From the NCBI RefSeq assembly GCF_039973015.1, contig NZ_JBDWLT010000002.1, forward strand, positions 186,001 through 250,000: a stretch of 64,000 nt of DNA, given 5' to 3'. Each line of letters begins with the position of its first letter. The first letter of the stretch is position 1. Below, one piece after another: positions 18,956-28,586 of the stretch. A program made the translations under genes and the position numbers. The notes under the pieces were generated by a model that saw only the letters and a list, made by a program, of their open reading frames with translations, had not been told where the DNA came from and searched no databases. The DNA is from Parvibaculum sp039973015. Lineage in GTDB: Bacteria > Pseudomonadota > Alphaproteobacteria > Parvibaculales > Parvibaculaceae.

Positions 18956-19936
18956 TCAGAAGGCCGCGCCGCGTATGCCGGTCTCAAGCGCCGACCAGTC
19001 GCATTTCGCCATCTCGGCGGCGAAGGCCGCCATGTCATCACGCACCTGCACAAAATTCTCCGATCGCTCCAGCCTCAATTCGTCCATATAGAGGGCCCGG
19101 TTGATTTCGATCTGGAGGGTGTGAAGCCCCTGCGCCGGCCTGCCGTAATGTTCGGTGTTGAAGCCGCCGGCATAGGGGTTGTTGCGGGTGACGCTATAGC
19201 CGAGGCGGGTGAGGGCCCGTTCGGCTTCGGCGGTCACCACGGCCGCGCATGAGGTGCCGTAGCGATCGCCGAGTACGATATCCGGCCGGTCGAAGCCATT
19301 GTCGTCGTCGGCGGGCCCGCCAACCGATGGCATCGAGTGGCAGTCGATCAGCACCGCACAGCCGAAGCTTTTGAGGGTTTGTTCAAGAAGTGCCCGCAGC
19401 GCCTCGTGGAAAGGCATGTAGAGATGTCTGATCCGCTGTTCGGCAACGGCATAGGCGAGGGGCTCGCGGTAAATCTCCGCCGAATCGGCCACGACCCGGG
19501 CGATCGTGCCCAGACCGCCTGCGACGCGCAGCGAACGTGTGTTCACATGGGGCGGCAGCGGTTCTGCGAACATTGTCGGGTCAAGTTCATAGGGCTCGCG
19601 ATTCGCATCCAGATAGGCGCGGGGAAAGCGGGCCTGCAGAAGCGGGGCTCCCAGCGTTACCACGCCGCCGAAAAGTTCCTCGACGAAGCAATCCTCCGAG
19701 CGGCGCAGCGTTACGGGATCGAGGTTTGAACCCTGTATGAAGGCTTCGGGATAGCACCGCCCGCTATGAGGCGAACTGAAAACGAAGGGGATATTCTGCG
19801 TGGCAGGCCTTGTGACGAGGATTGGATGTTCGAAGAGCCCGGCTTCGTCGTCGGCCAAGCCCGCAATGTCCGGCGTGCTGCCGGTTTCGCCCGTATCGGG
19901 GTATGTTTCGCGGGTTGTCTCAGGGACCAGATCCAT
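18956..19936 (-). CDS. N-formylglutamate amidohydrolase
   Basis: 326 residues. FGase-family blocks are visible: SSPHSGRCYP near residue 55, DANREPYELDP, LIDCHSMPSVGG with the metal-type His, and HYGRPAQGLHTLQIEINRALYM. The enzyme splits N-formyl-L-glutamate to formate and glutamate, the last step of one histidine-degradation route, but no hut genes are nearby. In alphaproteobacteria this family is often next to cpdR, as here. A paralogue of the same superfamily lies at 49242-50087. Confidence 0.9.
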   Translation of the reverse strand: MDLVPETTRETYPDTGETGSTPDIAGLADDEAGLFEHPILVTRPATQNIPFVFSSPHSGRCYPEAFIQGSNLDPVTLRRSEDCFVEELFGGVVTLGAPLLQARFPRAYLDANREPYELDPTMFAEPLPPHVNTRSLRVAGGLGTIARVVADSAEIYREPLAYAVAEQRIRHLYMPFHEALRALLEQTLKSFGCAVLIDCHSMPSVGGPADDDNGFDRPDIVLGDRYGTSCAAVVTAEAERALTRLGYSVTRNNPYAGGFNTEHYGRPAQGLHTLQIEINRALYMDELRLERSENFVQVRDDMAAFAAEMAKCDWSALETGIRGAAF

Positions 19937-20220
19937 CGGGAGGGGCTGCCTGCCTTGTCACCATTACCGGCGCCGGGGCGCATTTGCGAAAGCATAGCAT
20001 GATGCGCCGGGAGCGACAGGGCGCGGAGGGCAAAGAGCCTCGTCTCTCTGCGGGGGGCCGTCAGAGGCCGGAAAATTGAACCGGAAAAGCGCCATTCCAT
20101 ACTTGCTTCACACCCTGTTTACTCTTCACGCCTTAGTGTCCTTCCTGAGAATCGCGGGTGGTCCTAGGCTGCGGCGACCCTTGAAAATGCGGGCAATCTG
20201 AAGACGAGCGGGCTGGGCAA

Positions 20221-20583
20221 ATGGCACGAATTCTCCTCGCGGAAGACGATGAATCCATGCGCCGGTTTCTGGCCAAAGCGCTGGAAAATGCCGGGCATGA
20301 GGTCGTGCCCTGCGGCAAGGGCGATGAGGCTCATGGCTGCTTGAAAGAAGATGTGTTCGATATCCTTCTGACCGACATCGTGATGCCGGAAATGGACGGC
20401 ATTGAGCTTGCCCGGGTGGCGGCCGAACTCGACCCCACGCTCAAGATCATGTTCATCACCGGTTTTGCGGCCGTCGCGCTCAACCCGGAAGTTTCCGCCC
20501 CTCGTGAGGCAAAGGTGCTTTCAAAGCCTTTTCACCTGCGTGATCTGGTGGCGGAAGTGGACCGGCTGATGGCGGCGGCGTGA
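20221..20583 (+). CDS. cpdR: Cell-cycle response regulator CpdR
   Basis: 120 residues, a receiver domain without output domain. Acidic pocket D9-D10, phospho-acceptor D52 in LLTDIVMPEMDGIELA, then KIMFITGFAAVALNP and KVLSKPFHLRDLV, which match CpdR closely. Unphosphorylated CpdR primes the ClpXP protease for degradation of CtrA-pathway factors; phosphorylation by the CckA-ChpT relay turns it off. Divergent from the N-formylglutamate amidohydrolase gene (284 bases) and just upstream of a tRNA-Val, a recognised alphaproteobacterial neighbourhood. Confidence 0.95.
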   Translation: MARILLAEDDESMRRFLAKALENAGHEVVPCGKGDEAHGCLKEDVFDILLTDIVMPEMDGIELARVAAELDPTLKIMFITGFAAVALNPEVSAPREAKVLSKPFHLRDLVAEVDRLMAAA

Positions 20584-20713
20584 GGCGAGCGAATTTGGGG
20601 CTCTGGTCCCTTGTTTCCGGCTTGTCTTTGCGGTTTATCCTAGATATACGAACGGCCTCCGGTCGATTGCGGTCGGCGAATGCCAAAGGCGTTCGAAATC
20701 TCCCTATGGCAAT

Positions 20714-20788
20714 GGGCGTGTAGCTCAGCGGGAGAGCACTTCGTTGACATCGAAGGGGTCACAGGTTCAATCCCTGTCACGCCCACCA
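20714..20788 (+). tRNA. tRNA-Val (anticodon GAC)
   Basis: 75 bases including encoded CCA. Acceptor stem GGGCGTG/CACGCCC, D arm with AGCTCAGCGGGAGAGC, anticodon stem CTTCG/CGAAG with loop TTGACAT (anticodon GAC at 20746-20748), TpsiC arm ACAGGTTCAATCCCTGT. All arms pair without mismatch. The tRNA is a usual integration site type, but no integrase or attachment duplication is seen beside it. Confidence 0.97.
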
Positions 20789-20992
20789 TTGCCCCCCAAT
20801 TTTGTCAGTAGATTTACGGTCCGGGCGGTTTTTGCCGTTTCCCTTGCGACATGCTGGCAAATTGCCATTTTAGCGCCGGGACAAATGGCCTATTCCAGAC
20901 TGACCGTGCCGACATGGCTTCCCGCTTCGCGATGCGCCATTTCGCCGTCAAATAACAATGCCTAACGGGCGACAGTCTCAAGAGCGATATTC

Positions 20993-22135
20993 ATGAAGTT
21001 CGATACCTCATCCCTGAAGACGTTTTCGCCTCGCACCGCGCTGATCGGTGTCGGCGCGATTTTGATTGCCCTCTTCGTCGTGATCTTCGTCTACCGGCTT
21101 TATGGAACGGTCATGGGGCAAGGAGAGCAGGGCGGGTATCCGGTTCCTGTTGTCGAGGTGATCGAGGCCAGCAAAGAGGAAGTGGACCTCAAGGTTTCCG
21201 CTCTGGGTACGCTTCAGGCCGATCAGGCGATCACGGTCAGGCCGGAGATTACCGGCATCGTCACCAGCATAGACTTTACGGACGGCACACGGATCGAGGA
21301 AGGCGACACCATCGTTACGCTCGATGACAGAGACCTCAAGGCGCGGTTGATGCAATCCGAGGCACGGTTGACGCTGACCCGCGCCAATTATCAGCGTGCC
21401 GAAAGACTGCTGAAGCAGGGTTCGGGCACGGCGCGCGCGCGCGATGAGGCGCTCAACGATTTCAAGTCGGCAGAAGCGGAGGTTGCGGCGACCGAGACAG
21501 CTCTCGACAAGGCGACGATCAAGGCGCCGTTTACCGGCATCATTGGTCTGCGTCAGGTGAGCCTCGGGCAGTTCCTTACGGCGGGCGATCCGATAGCAAC
21601 GCTCGCCGATGTGGACAATCTGCGGATTGATTTTCAGGTTTCCGAAGTCTTCCTGACAGAAGTTGGCAAGGGGCAGGAAGTGAATGTCACCTTCGATGCG
21701 CTGCCCGATCAGATTTACAAGGGCGTTGTGAGCGCCGTCGATCCTGTCGTGAGTGTGGAGGGGCGTGCACTAAGTGTGCGCGCTGTCATCCAGAACGTTG
21801 ACGGCAAGCTTCGGCCCGGCCTTTTCGGCCGTGTCGAGATCGTCACGGACAGGCGGCGTTCGATCATGCTGCCGGAAGCTGCCATCGTCACGACGCCGAC
21901 AGGTGAGAGGGCCGTCTTCAAGGTGAAGGATGGTCATGCGCAGATGGCTCCCGTCACGATCGGTACGCGCATACCGGGCGAAGTGGAAATCCTCTCCGGC
22001 GTCGAAGATGGCGAGACGGTTATCGTAAGCGGCCAGCTCAAGGTACAGAACGGCGCCCCCATCGAGATTGCGAATGGCGAGGACACGGACGCCGGAGCGC
22101 CGGAGGCCAACAACAACGCAACTGCGGCCGAATAG
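20993..22135 (+). CDS. RND efflux periplasmic adaptor subunit (membrane-fusion protein)
   Basis: 380 residues. An N-terminal membrane anchor (~residues 14-35), then biotinyl-lipoyl halves (GTLQADQAITVRPEITGIV ... ATIKAPFTGIIGLRQVSLGQ) around a short coiled-coil hairpin (SEARLTLTRANYQRAERLLKQG), and beta-barrel/MPD domains. It bridges the RND pump to an outer-membrane channel. Fifteen bases precede the GTG of the permease gene, so they form an operon. No TolC-type gene is adjacent; a shared one elsewhere is expected. Confidence 0.93.
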   Translation: MKFDTSSLKTFSPRTALIGVGAILIALFVVIFVYRLYGTVMGQGEQGGYPVPVVEVIEASKEEVDLKVSALGTLQADQAITVRPEITGIVTSIDFTDGTRIEEGDTIVTLDDRDLKARLMQSEARLTLTRANYQRAERLLKQGSGTARARDEALNDFKSAEAEVAATETALDKATIKAPFTGIIGLRQVSLGQFLTAGDPIATLADVDNLRIDFQVSEVFLTEVGKGQEVNVTFDALPDQIYKGVVSAVDPVVSVEGRALSVRAVIQNVDGKLRPGLFGRVEIVTDRRRSIMLPEAAIVTTPTGERAVFKVKDGHAQMAPVTIGTRIPGEVEILSGVEDGETVIVSGQLKVQNGAPIEIANGEDTDAGAPEANNNATAAE

Positions 22136-22150
22136 GCAGGGAAAAGCGAC

Positions 22151-25100
22151 GTGAACATTTCCGAGCTCTTCATCCGCCGTCCGGTTTTTGCAACGGTCGT
22201 GAGCCTCATTCTGGTGCTGGTGGGATTTGTTTCCTACGAGCGTCTGTCGGTGCGCGAGTATCCTGAAATCGACGAACCTGTCGTCACCGTGACAACGACC
22301 TATCGCGGTGCGAGTGCTTCGGTGATCGAACGCGAGGTGACCCAGCCCCTCGAAGATTCGATGGCCGGCATCGAAGGCATCGAGGTGCTTTCCTCTACGA
22401 GCCGCGCCGAAGAGAGCCAGGTGACGGCCCGCTTTACGCTTGAAACTGACCCGGATGTCGCGGCGAGCGATGTGCGCGACCGTGTAGGCCGCGCACGCGG
22501 ACTGCTGCCGGACGAGATAGACGAACCGATCATCGCGAAGGTCGAGGCGGATGCTCAACCGATCATGTACATCGCTTTCAAGAGCGATCGCATGTCGGAG
22601 CTCGAGATCACCGACTATCTGGACCGCATCGTGACCGACCGGTTGCAGAACCAGCCCGGCGTTGCGCAGGTCAGCATCTTCGGTGGCCGCGAATATTCCA
22701 TGCGTATCTGGGTCGACCGTTCGCGGCTCGCCGCCTATGGGCTGACCGTGCAGGATGTCGAGAATGCGGTGCGGGCGCAGAATGCGGAAATCCCTTCCGG
22801 CCGCATCGAAAGCATCGACCGGGAATTTACGGTGCTTGCGAAGACCGCGCTTCAGACGCCTGAGGAGTTCGGCAACATCGTCGTCAAACAGGCAGACGGC
22901 TTCCAGGTACGCCTCAATCAGGTGGCCCGGGTGGAAGTGGCTGCTGCCGACGAGCGCCGGTCTGCAACCTACAACGGCGAAACGTCGATCTCTCTTGGTG
23001 TCGTCAAGCAGGCAACGGCCAATCCGCTTGAAGTCGCGGCCAATATCCGGCAGGCGCTGAGCGATCTTGCACCGACGCTTCCCACGGGTATGTCGTCATT
23101 CGTCGGTTACGATACCTCGGTCTTCATCGCGGAATCGATCAGCTCGGTTTACGAGACGATTTTCGAGGCGGTGCTTCTCGTGGTGCTCGTCATTTTCGTT
23201 TTCCTGCGGACGATCCGGGCATCGTTTATTCCGGTCGTCACAATTCCGATTTCTCTCATCACCAGCTTTGCGATCATGCTGATGCTCGGCTTCAGCATCA
23301 ACACCTTGACGCTTCTCTCGATGGTGCTCGCCATCGGTCTCGTGGTGGACGACGCCATCGTGATGCTTGAGAACATCTATCGGCATATCGAGGAAGGAAA
23401 GCCGCCGTTCCGCGCCGCGATCGAAGGCTCGAAGGAAATTACCTTTGCCGTCATCGCAATGACGCTGACGCTTGCTGCCGTTTATGCGCCGGTCGGTTTC
23501 GCCGAAGGCCGGACGGGCAAGCTCTTTCTCGAATTTGCGCTCACGCTGGCCGCGACGGTCGTCGTTTCAGGCTTTGTTGCCTTGACGCTGACGCCGATGC
23601 TTTGCTCCAAGCTGCTCAGGCATGAAACGAAGGAAAGCCGCATTCAGCGCTGGCTGCGCGAGCGCTTGGAAGAGCTGGATGAGGGTTACAAGAACACGCT
23701 TACGAAGGCGCTTGTGCGCCGCAAGCTGATCGTGGGCATTGCGGCGGTGATGGCGCTTTCCTGCGTTGGCCTTTTCATGGTGCTCAAGCAGGAACTGGCG
23801 CCTTTCGAAGACCGGGGCACGCTTCTTGTCGTCGGTCAGGCGCCGCAAGGTGCGACGCTCGAATTCTCACAGCGTTATGCCAAGCAGCTCCAGAACCTCT
23901 ATGTCGATGTTCCAGAGGTTGCGGGTTATCTCGTCGTGTCCGGCTTTCCGCAGATCACAGACCTCATTTCCTTTGCGCGGCTGGTGCCGTGGGACGAGCG
24001 CAGCCGAACGCAGCAGGAAATCATCGCTACGCTGCAACCGAAACTCGGGAAAATTCCCGGCATCATGGCCTTTGGCGTCAATCCGCCCTCTCTCGGGCAG
24101 AGCGGTCGGTCGCAGCCCGTCGAATATGTGATTCAAGCCTCCGGGACGTATGAAGATCTCGAAGGTTACGTGAATGCCATGATGGATGAGATCCGGCAGA
24201 ACGGCGGTTTCGTCAATCCGGATTCGAACCTCAAGTTGCAGAAGCCGCAGCTCGACATCCAGGTCAATCGCGACAAGGTTGTCGATGCCGGTATCGACGT
24301 TTCGACCGTGGGCCGCACCCTCGAAACGCTGCTCGGCGGTCGCCAGGTCACCCGCTATGAGCAGGGCGGCAAGCAATATGATGTCATCGTTCAGGTTGCC
24401 GCCGATGAGCGGCAGACGCCCACTGACATTCGCGATATCTATGTGCGCGGCGCCAAGGGTGAGATGGTGCAGCTTTCGAATCTGATCGAAGTGAGAGAAA
24501 CGGTGGCGCCCAATTCGCTCAACCATTTCAATCAGCTTCGCGCGGCAACGATTTCAGCGTCGCTTATGCCGGGTTATTCGATGGGTGAGGCCCTCGAGTT
24601 TCTCGACACGACAGCGCAGCGCCTCCTGCCCACGAGTGCGCAAACCGATCTGGACGGTCAGCTTCGCGAATTCGTGAAGTCGTCGGGTACCATCGCGGTT
24701 ACCTTCGCGCTGGCATTGCTCTTCATCTATCTGGTTCTGGCGGCTCAGTTTGAAAGCTTCATCGACCCGCTGATCATTCTCGTCAGTGTGCCGCTGTCGA
24801 TTTCAGGCGCCTTGATGCTGCTCTTTCTGACGGACACGACACTGAATATCTACAGTCAGGTGGGACTGATTACGCTGGTGGGTCTTATCAGCAAGCACGG
24901 CATTCTGATTGTGGAGTTCTCGAACCAGCTCCGCGAGAAGGGGCATTCCGTCTACGACGCTGTGGTCGAGGCGGCGGGGCTTCGTCTGCGCCCGATCCTG
25001 ATGACGACGGGCGCAATGGTGCTCGGGGCGTTGCCGCTCGCGCTTGCATCGGGTGCGGGGGCCGAGAGCCGCCGCTCCATCGGTTATGTGATTGTGGGTG

Positions 25101-25225
25101 GCATTAGTTTCGGTACGTTGCTGACACTCTTCGTCGTGCCCACCGTCTATCTCATCATCGCGGGCTGGCGCGAGCGGCGGCTCGAGGCCAAGACAGCCCA
25201 AGCCCCGAGTGTCCCGGCGGAATAG
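22151..25225 (+). CDS. RND efflux permease (HAE1/AcrB-like)
   Basis: 1024 residues, the normal size for hydrophobe/amphiphile efflux RND pumps. N-terminal ISELFIRRPVFATVVSLIL, porter domains, and the TM4 proton-relay Asp pair in GLVVDDAIVMLENIYRHIEEG; the second membrane half has VGLISKHGILIVEFSNQLRE and the conserved RPILMTTGAMVLGALPLA. Starts with GTG. It faces the outer-membrane barrel gene tail-to-tail with five bases between stops. Substrates likely hydrophobic drugs or solvents. Confidence 0.95.
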   Translation: MNISELFIRRPVFATVVSLILVLVGFVSYERLSVREYPEIDEPVVTVTTTYRGASASVIEREVTQPLEDSMAGIEGIEVLSSTSRAEESQVTARFTLETDPDVAASDVRDRVGRARGLLPDEIDEPIIAKVEADAQPIMYIAFKSDRMSELEITDYLDRIVTDRLQNQPGVAQVSIFGGREYSMRIWVDRSRLAAYGLTVQDVENAVRAQNAEIPSGRIESIDREFTVLAKTALQTPEEFGNIVVKQADGFQVRLNQVARVEVAAADERRSATYNGETSISLGVVKQATANPLEVAANIRQALSDLAPTLPTGMSSFVGYDTSVFIAESISSVYETIFEAVLLVVLVIFVFLRTIRASFIPVVTIPISLITSFAIMLMLGFSINTLTLLSMVLAIGLVVDDAIVMLENIYRHIEEGKPPFRAAIEGSKEITFAVIAMTLTLAAVYAPVGFAEGRTGKLFLEFALTLAATVVVSGFVALTLTPMLCSKLLRHETKESRIQRWLRERLEELDEGYKNTLTKALVRRKLIVGIAAVMALSCVGLFMVLKQELAPFEDRGTLLVVGQAPQGATLEFSQRYAKQLQNLYVDVPEVAGYLVVSGFPQITDLISFARLVPWDERSRTQQEIIATLQPKLGKIPGIMAFGVNPPSLGQSGRSQPVEYVIQASGTYEDLEGYVNAMMDEIRQNGGFVNPDSNLKLQKPQLDIQVNRDKVVDAGIDVSTVGRTLETLLGGRQVTRYEQGGKQYDVIVQVAADERQTPTDIRDIYVRGAKGEMVQLSNLIEVRETVAPNSLNHFNQLRAATISASLMPGYSMGEALEFLDTTAQRLLPTSAQTDLDGQLREFVKSSGTIAVTFALALLFIYLVLAAQFESFIDPLIILVSVPLSISGALMLLFLTDTTLNIYSQVGLITLVGLISKHGILIVEFSNQLREKGHSVYDAVVEAAGLRLRPILMTTGAMVLGALPLALASGAGAESRRSIGYVIVGGISFGTLLTLFVVPTVYLIIAGWRERRLEAKTAQAPSVPAE

Positions 25226-25230
25226 AAAAG

Positions 25231-26424
25231 TCAGAAGAAGCGGGCGATCCTGATCTGCACGTAGTCGTCGTCGGCGATGCTGTAGACAAGATCCTGTGGC
25301 GGTACATTTCCGAAGAAATAGGCTTCGGCGGAAAGGCGGTAGTCGTCGCCCAGCCGCCTTTCGCCGCGGAAACGCAGGCCAGTTGCGCCGGTTTCGGTGT
25401 CGACAACGATGCCGCCCAGCATGCTTGTCGTGGCGATGTCGTTTGCCGCCCAGCGGAGTGCGAGGAAGGCGTCGTCCTGATAGGCGTTGCGCTGGTTCTG
25501 GCCTCTCGTGTCATAGGCGTATTCGGCGACAAGGCCGAGATCGCCCTCGCTGCCAAAGGCACCGTAGAAAGTGTATTCGATGCCGCCGGTAACGGCGGCA
25601 TAATCGTCATTCAGCTCGTGCCGCCCATATCCTTCAAGCTTGTAGAGCCAGGCGCCCTTGGTCGCCTGCAAGTCGATGGAAACCTGTTTCATCTGTGGGT
25701 AGAAGGGTGCGAGAACGAGCTTGCCTGCGCCGTTGAAGGCGGGCTGCAGGATCGGGTCGCGGGTTGTTCCCTGAAAATAGCCCAGACCGATATCAAAAAC
25801 GTCCAACGCGTTGCTGTAGCGAAAAGCGAAGTCCGGATGCCATTCTTCCGCCCCGCTTTCATAGCGGGTGAGGCTCCTGTCGACAGGGATGTCCGTCGCG
25901 GGCCGGCCTTCCTCGCCCGGATAAGTACGTTCGCGGAAATAAGGCAGGAAGAATGCGTCGAATGTGCCGAAGGATTGCAGCGTCCGGATGCGGACCATCG
26001 GCTGACCGAGCTTCACTTCCTGTTTGACCGGGTCCTCGATGAGGTCGGTCTGGTTGACGGTATCGACCAGATGGACTGCTTCCGTGACGCCCCAGAACAC
26101 CTTGTCGGCACCGATACGGAACTCCCAGTCGCCGGCGTAAAGCGCATAGCGCGCTTCGCGAATATCCCAGTGACTACGTTCGCTGTCTCTCTGGTCGAGC
26201 CGGGCAAAGGGCGTGAAGACGAAGGACTGGTCGTCATCGTCCCAGAGATATTCGGCCGTGACCTCGCCCGCAATCGAGAGGGTCGTGTCCTTCTGCGAGC
26301 GGCTTGAGGGGCTTTCGGTGAAGAGGCGGAGTTCCGGCGCAATATATCCGCGCAGCTCCAGATCCCCCGCCTGTGCGCATAACGGCAGGAACCCCGCGCA
26401 AAGCGCGAGGGCCGAACCCTTCAT
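25231..26424 (-). CDS. Predicted outer-membrane beta-barrel protein
   Basis: 397 residues from the start that opens a signal peptide (MKGSALALCAGFLPLCAQAG). The mature protein is rich in alternating polar/aromatic strands (for example YIAPELRLF, FVFTPFARLDQRD, ARYALYAGDWEFRIGADKVFWG) and ends with a C-terminal Phe-Phe, the classical outer-membrane barrel end. An earlier in-frame ATG adds 22 residues. It follows the LolA-like gene (117 bases), likely same message. Function unknown; it resembles proteins often found beside RND-type lipid exporters. Confidence 0.75.
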   Translation of the reverse strand: MKGSALALCAGFLPLCAQAGDLELRGYIAPELRLFTESPSSRSQKDTTLSIAGEVTAEYLWDDDDQSFVFTPFARLDQRDSERSHWDIREARYALYAGDWEFRIGADKVFWGVTEAVHLVDTVNQTDLIEDPVKQEVKLGQPMVRIRTLQSFGTFDAFFLPYFRERTYPGEEGRPATDIPVDRSLTRYESGAEEWHPDFAFRYSNALDVFDIGLGYFQGTTRDPILQPAFNGAGKLVLAPFYPQMKQVSIDLQATKGAWLYKLEGYGRHELNDDYAAVTGGIEYTFYGAFGSEGDLGLVAEYAYDTRGQNQRNAYQDDAFLALRWAANDIATTSMLGGIVVDTETGATGLRFRGERRLGDDYRLSAEAYFFGNVPPQDLVYSIADDDYVQIRIARFF

Positions 26425-26541
26425 TTTCGCTGTTACCGACGCCACCCGATACGCCCCCGAAATGCAACCGAAGCAACCAGTATGCGCCACCGGCCTTAAC
26501 CGCAGGCAAACGCGCCGGCGGCAATTCCAGGCGAAATCTCC

Positions 26542-27372
26542 TCAACGTGCCCGTTCGAGGCTGGCCGTGGAGAAATCATTTTCGGTGAGGCCGGTGCCGA
26601 ATTCGTATTCCTTCCAGACGAGCCTGGTCTTCTTGCCGTTTTCGTGGTTCACCATTTCGAGTTCGCCCGGACGCCAGATGCGGCCCAGATACATGGCGTA
26701 GCCGTCGAAGGCGAGCGTCTTCAGGAGCGCGCCCTTGCGATCGTAATAGTCGGTCTTGCGCATGAGATAATCGGTGGTATCGATCCAGACGATCTGTTTC
26801 GTATAGCCAGACCCCTCATAAGCGGGTACGCGCTCGACGACATGGCAAGTCAGCGCACCGCAAGGTTCGTCCTTCAACCAGCTATACGTGTACTTGCCGA
26901 CTTCCTGCGCGGCGAGATCCTCGAAGGCGAATTCACTGCCGACAAAAGGCCCGGCCTTGTTGGAAGACGAAATGCGCTTTACGCGTTTGACCGCGGGCAG
27001 ATAGAGCCATTGATCGTCCGGCTTGCCGACATGGGCATGGGTGAGGAGGGCGGTGCCCTGAATGTCACGCGGTTTGTCGAACGTCATCAGGCTCCAGTCG
27101 CCTTCATTCGCTTCGGTCACTTCCAGCATCATGAGATGCAGTTCGCGCTCGCTCGTGTCGCCGGCAGCATTGGTGAGGATCATTCTCATATCGGCCTTGG
27201 CATCGCCCCAGCCGCTGTCGCGCCGGTCCATTTCCTCGACAATGGCAAGGCCGCGCGCTGCCGCGTCGCTTTCCGGTGGCAGCGATATGTCCGCCGCTAC
27301 CGGCAGGTGCATCAGCGCGAGCAGCGCCAGGGCACCGGGAAGTACGAATGATTTTCTGGCAAGTCCGGTCAC
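26542..27372 (-). CDS. Outer-membrane lipoprotein-sorting (LolA-like) protein
   Basis: 276 residues with signal peptide (VLPGALALLALMHLPVAA). The mature part has the LolA-like half-barrel of the lipoprotein-sorting family: DAKADMRMIL, DIQGTALLTH, DDQWLYLPAVKRVKRISSSNKAGPF, and IWRPGELEMVNHENGKKT. This subfamily (unlike true LolA) is usually encoded beside RND/MMPL-like exporters and barrels and probably carries lipids across the periplasm. Two Cys (EPCGALTCH) may pair. Shares an operon with the barrel gene. Confidence 0.85.
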   Translation of the reverse strand: MTGLARKSFVLPGALALLALMHLPVAADISLPPESDAAARGLAIVEEMDRRDSGWGDAKADMRMILTNAAGDTSERELHLMMLEVTEANEGDWSLMTFDKPRDIQGTALLTHAHVGKPDDQWLYLPAVKRVKRISSSNKAGPFVGSEFAFEDLAAQEVGKYTYSWLKDEPCGALTCHVVERVPAYEGSGYTKQIVWIDTTDYLMRKTDYYDRKGALLKTLAFDGYAMYLGRIWRPGELEMVNHENGKKTRLVWKEYEFGTGLTENDFSTASLERAR

Positions 27373-27456
27373 GTTTCCCCCTCCGTTCCGATTCAGGAGG
27401 GGATGATGCCTGCCCGATTTCCTCGTTCCAAGGGGAAATCCGGGTTTTGCAGAGTG

Positions 27457-28512
27457 TTAACCAACATCGGCGAGGGAAAGCCGTCTCTCCCGCACCGCGC
27501 GTATCACCGGCCCCAGCATTTCTTCGTGGAAACGGTCGCAGCCGATGCAAAGGTTCGCGTAAGGCTCGCCTTTGGGCGTTGTGGTGTGCGATGCGGCGCT
27601 GAAAGCCTCTTCGCCCCATCCCATGCTCTCGCCCATATGCAGCGGATCGCCTGCGTTCAGAGCTTCGAAGACCGGGTGACCCTTCAGGCTTTCAAGAATG
27701 CCGACCAGAGATTCTTCGGTAAGATTGCCAAGCGGCAGCTTCGTTTTCAGGCAGCAGGGAAAGACGTCGCCGTTCGGCTCAATGGCGACTTCCGATCCAG
27801 CGAAGCCGTGGTTCAGAAAATTTCTGGCACCCGACCAGCGCGAGCAGAAATTCGTCTCCATCGTTGCGGTGGAAAGGCCGTTCTCCCAGGCGCGGCCGCG
27901 CGGCCAGAGTTCGGCAATCCATTTTCCGGGCTGCGCGCCAAAAAAAACATAGAAGGGGCCGTCCTCGGTCAGGTGGTCCCGGCCGCTCGCCGGATCAGGA
28001 GCTTCCTCGAAGCCCGCTGCCTTGAACATGGATGTGAGTTTTTCCACGAAGGCGATGCGCTTCTCGCCCTCCATGCCGACGTGATAGTCGTCGAGGCTCG
28101 CCACCGCGATCATCCAGACGCCGCGTTCGCGCAGCTCGTGCAGAATTTCCGGTGTCACCACGTCGCCGGTCGTCTGCAGGCTGATGCGGGCACCGCCGTG
28201 CCCATACTTCTCCTGAACTGCGTCCATCGCCGGATAGAGAAGCGTCTCGCGTACAGGGTCGATCAGCAGTTCACCGCCCGCCATGATGATGCGGCCTGTG
28301 CGTTTCGAGGGGCTGCCATCCGTTTTCGGATGCGCGGGATCGAGATAGCTCATGCTGTCGGGCAGGTTCGCGATGATACGCCGATGATTATCGATGCCCT
28401 CGCCGATGACGGCCTTCAACTCGTCCCTGACATAAGGGCGAAAGCGCGTATCGTAGCAATGCTTGCACTTGCGGTGGCAGGCATAGGTGAGGACGTAGTA
28501 GATGGATTCCAT
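27457..28512 (-). CDS. Radical SAM protein with C-terminal SPASM-like cysteines
   Basis: 351 residues. The cluster motif is C12-x3-C16-x2-C19 in ACHRKCKHCYD. Later Cys (PCCLKTKLPLGN, and NLCIGCDRFHEE near the end) look like an auxiliary iron-sulfur site of SPASM/twitch type. The start chosen has GGAG eight bases upstream; a longer frame has no site. It is the last gene of a minus-strand run after a TauD oxygenase. Substrate unknown; peptide or sulfatase maturation is possible because a sulfatase lies ~6 kb away, but this is weak. Confidence 0.85.
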   Translation of the reverse strand: MESIYYVLTYACHRKCKHCYDTRFRPYVRDELKAVIGEGIDNHRRIIANLPDSMSYLDPAHPKTDGSPSKRTGRIIMAGGELLIDPVRETLLYPAMDAVQEKYGHGGARISLQTTGDVVTPEILHELRERGVWMIAVASLDDYHVGMEGEKRIAFVEKLTSMFKAAGFEEAPDPASGRDHLTEDGPFYVFFGAQPGKWIAELWPRGRAWENGLSTATMETNFCSRWSGARNFLNHGFAGSEVAIEPNGDVFPCCLKTKLPLGNLTEESLVGILESLKGHPVFEALNAGDPLHMGESMGWGEEAFSAASHTTTPKGEPYANLCIGCDRFHEEMLGPVIRAVRERRLSLADVG

Positions 28513-28586
28513 CGCTCGCTCCGCTTTCTTGTTCGGGGAGCTTAGCGGAGACAGCTTGCCGGGTCCGATCACATCTGCGCGAGAGG

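Noticed and set aside
20714..20788. tRNA-Val as integration site of a genomic island
   Set aside because: No integrase, no direct repeat of the tRNA 3' end, and neighbouring genes (cpdR, RND pair) look like core or ordinary chromosomal genes.
27457..28512. Anaerobic sulfatase-maturating enzyme for the nearby arylsulfatase
   Set aside because: It has suitable Cys positions but lies ~6 kb away, in a separate operon with other enzymes; the specific anSME pattern is not evident.
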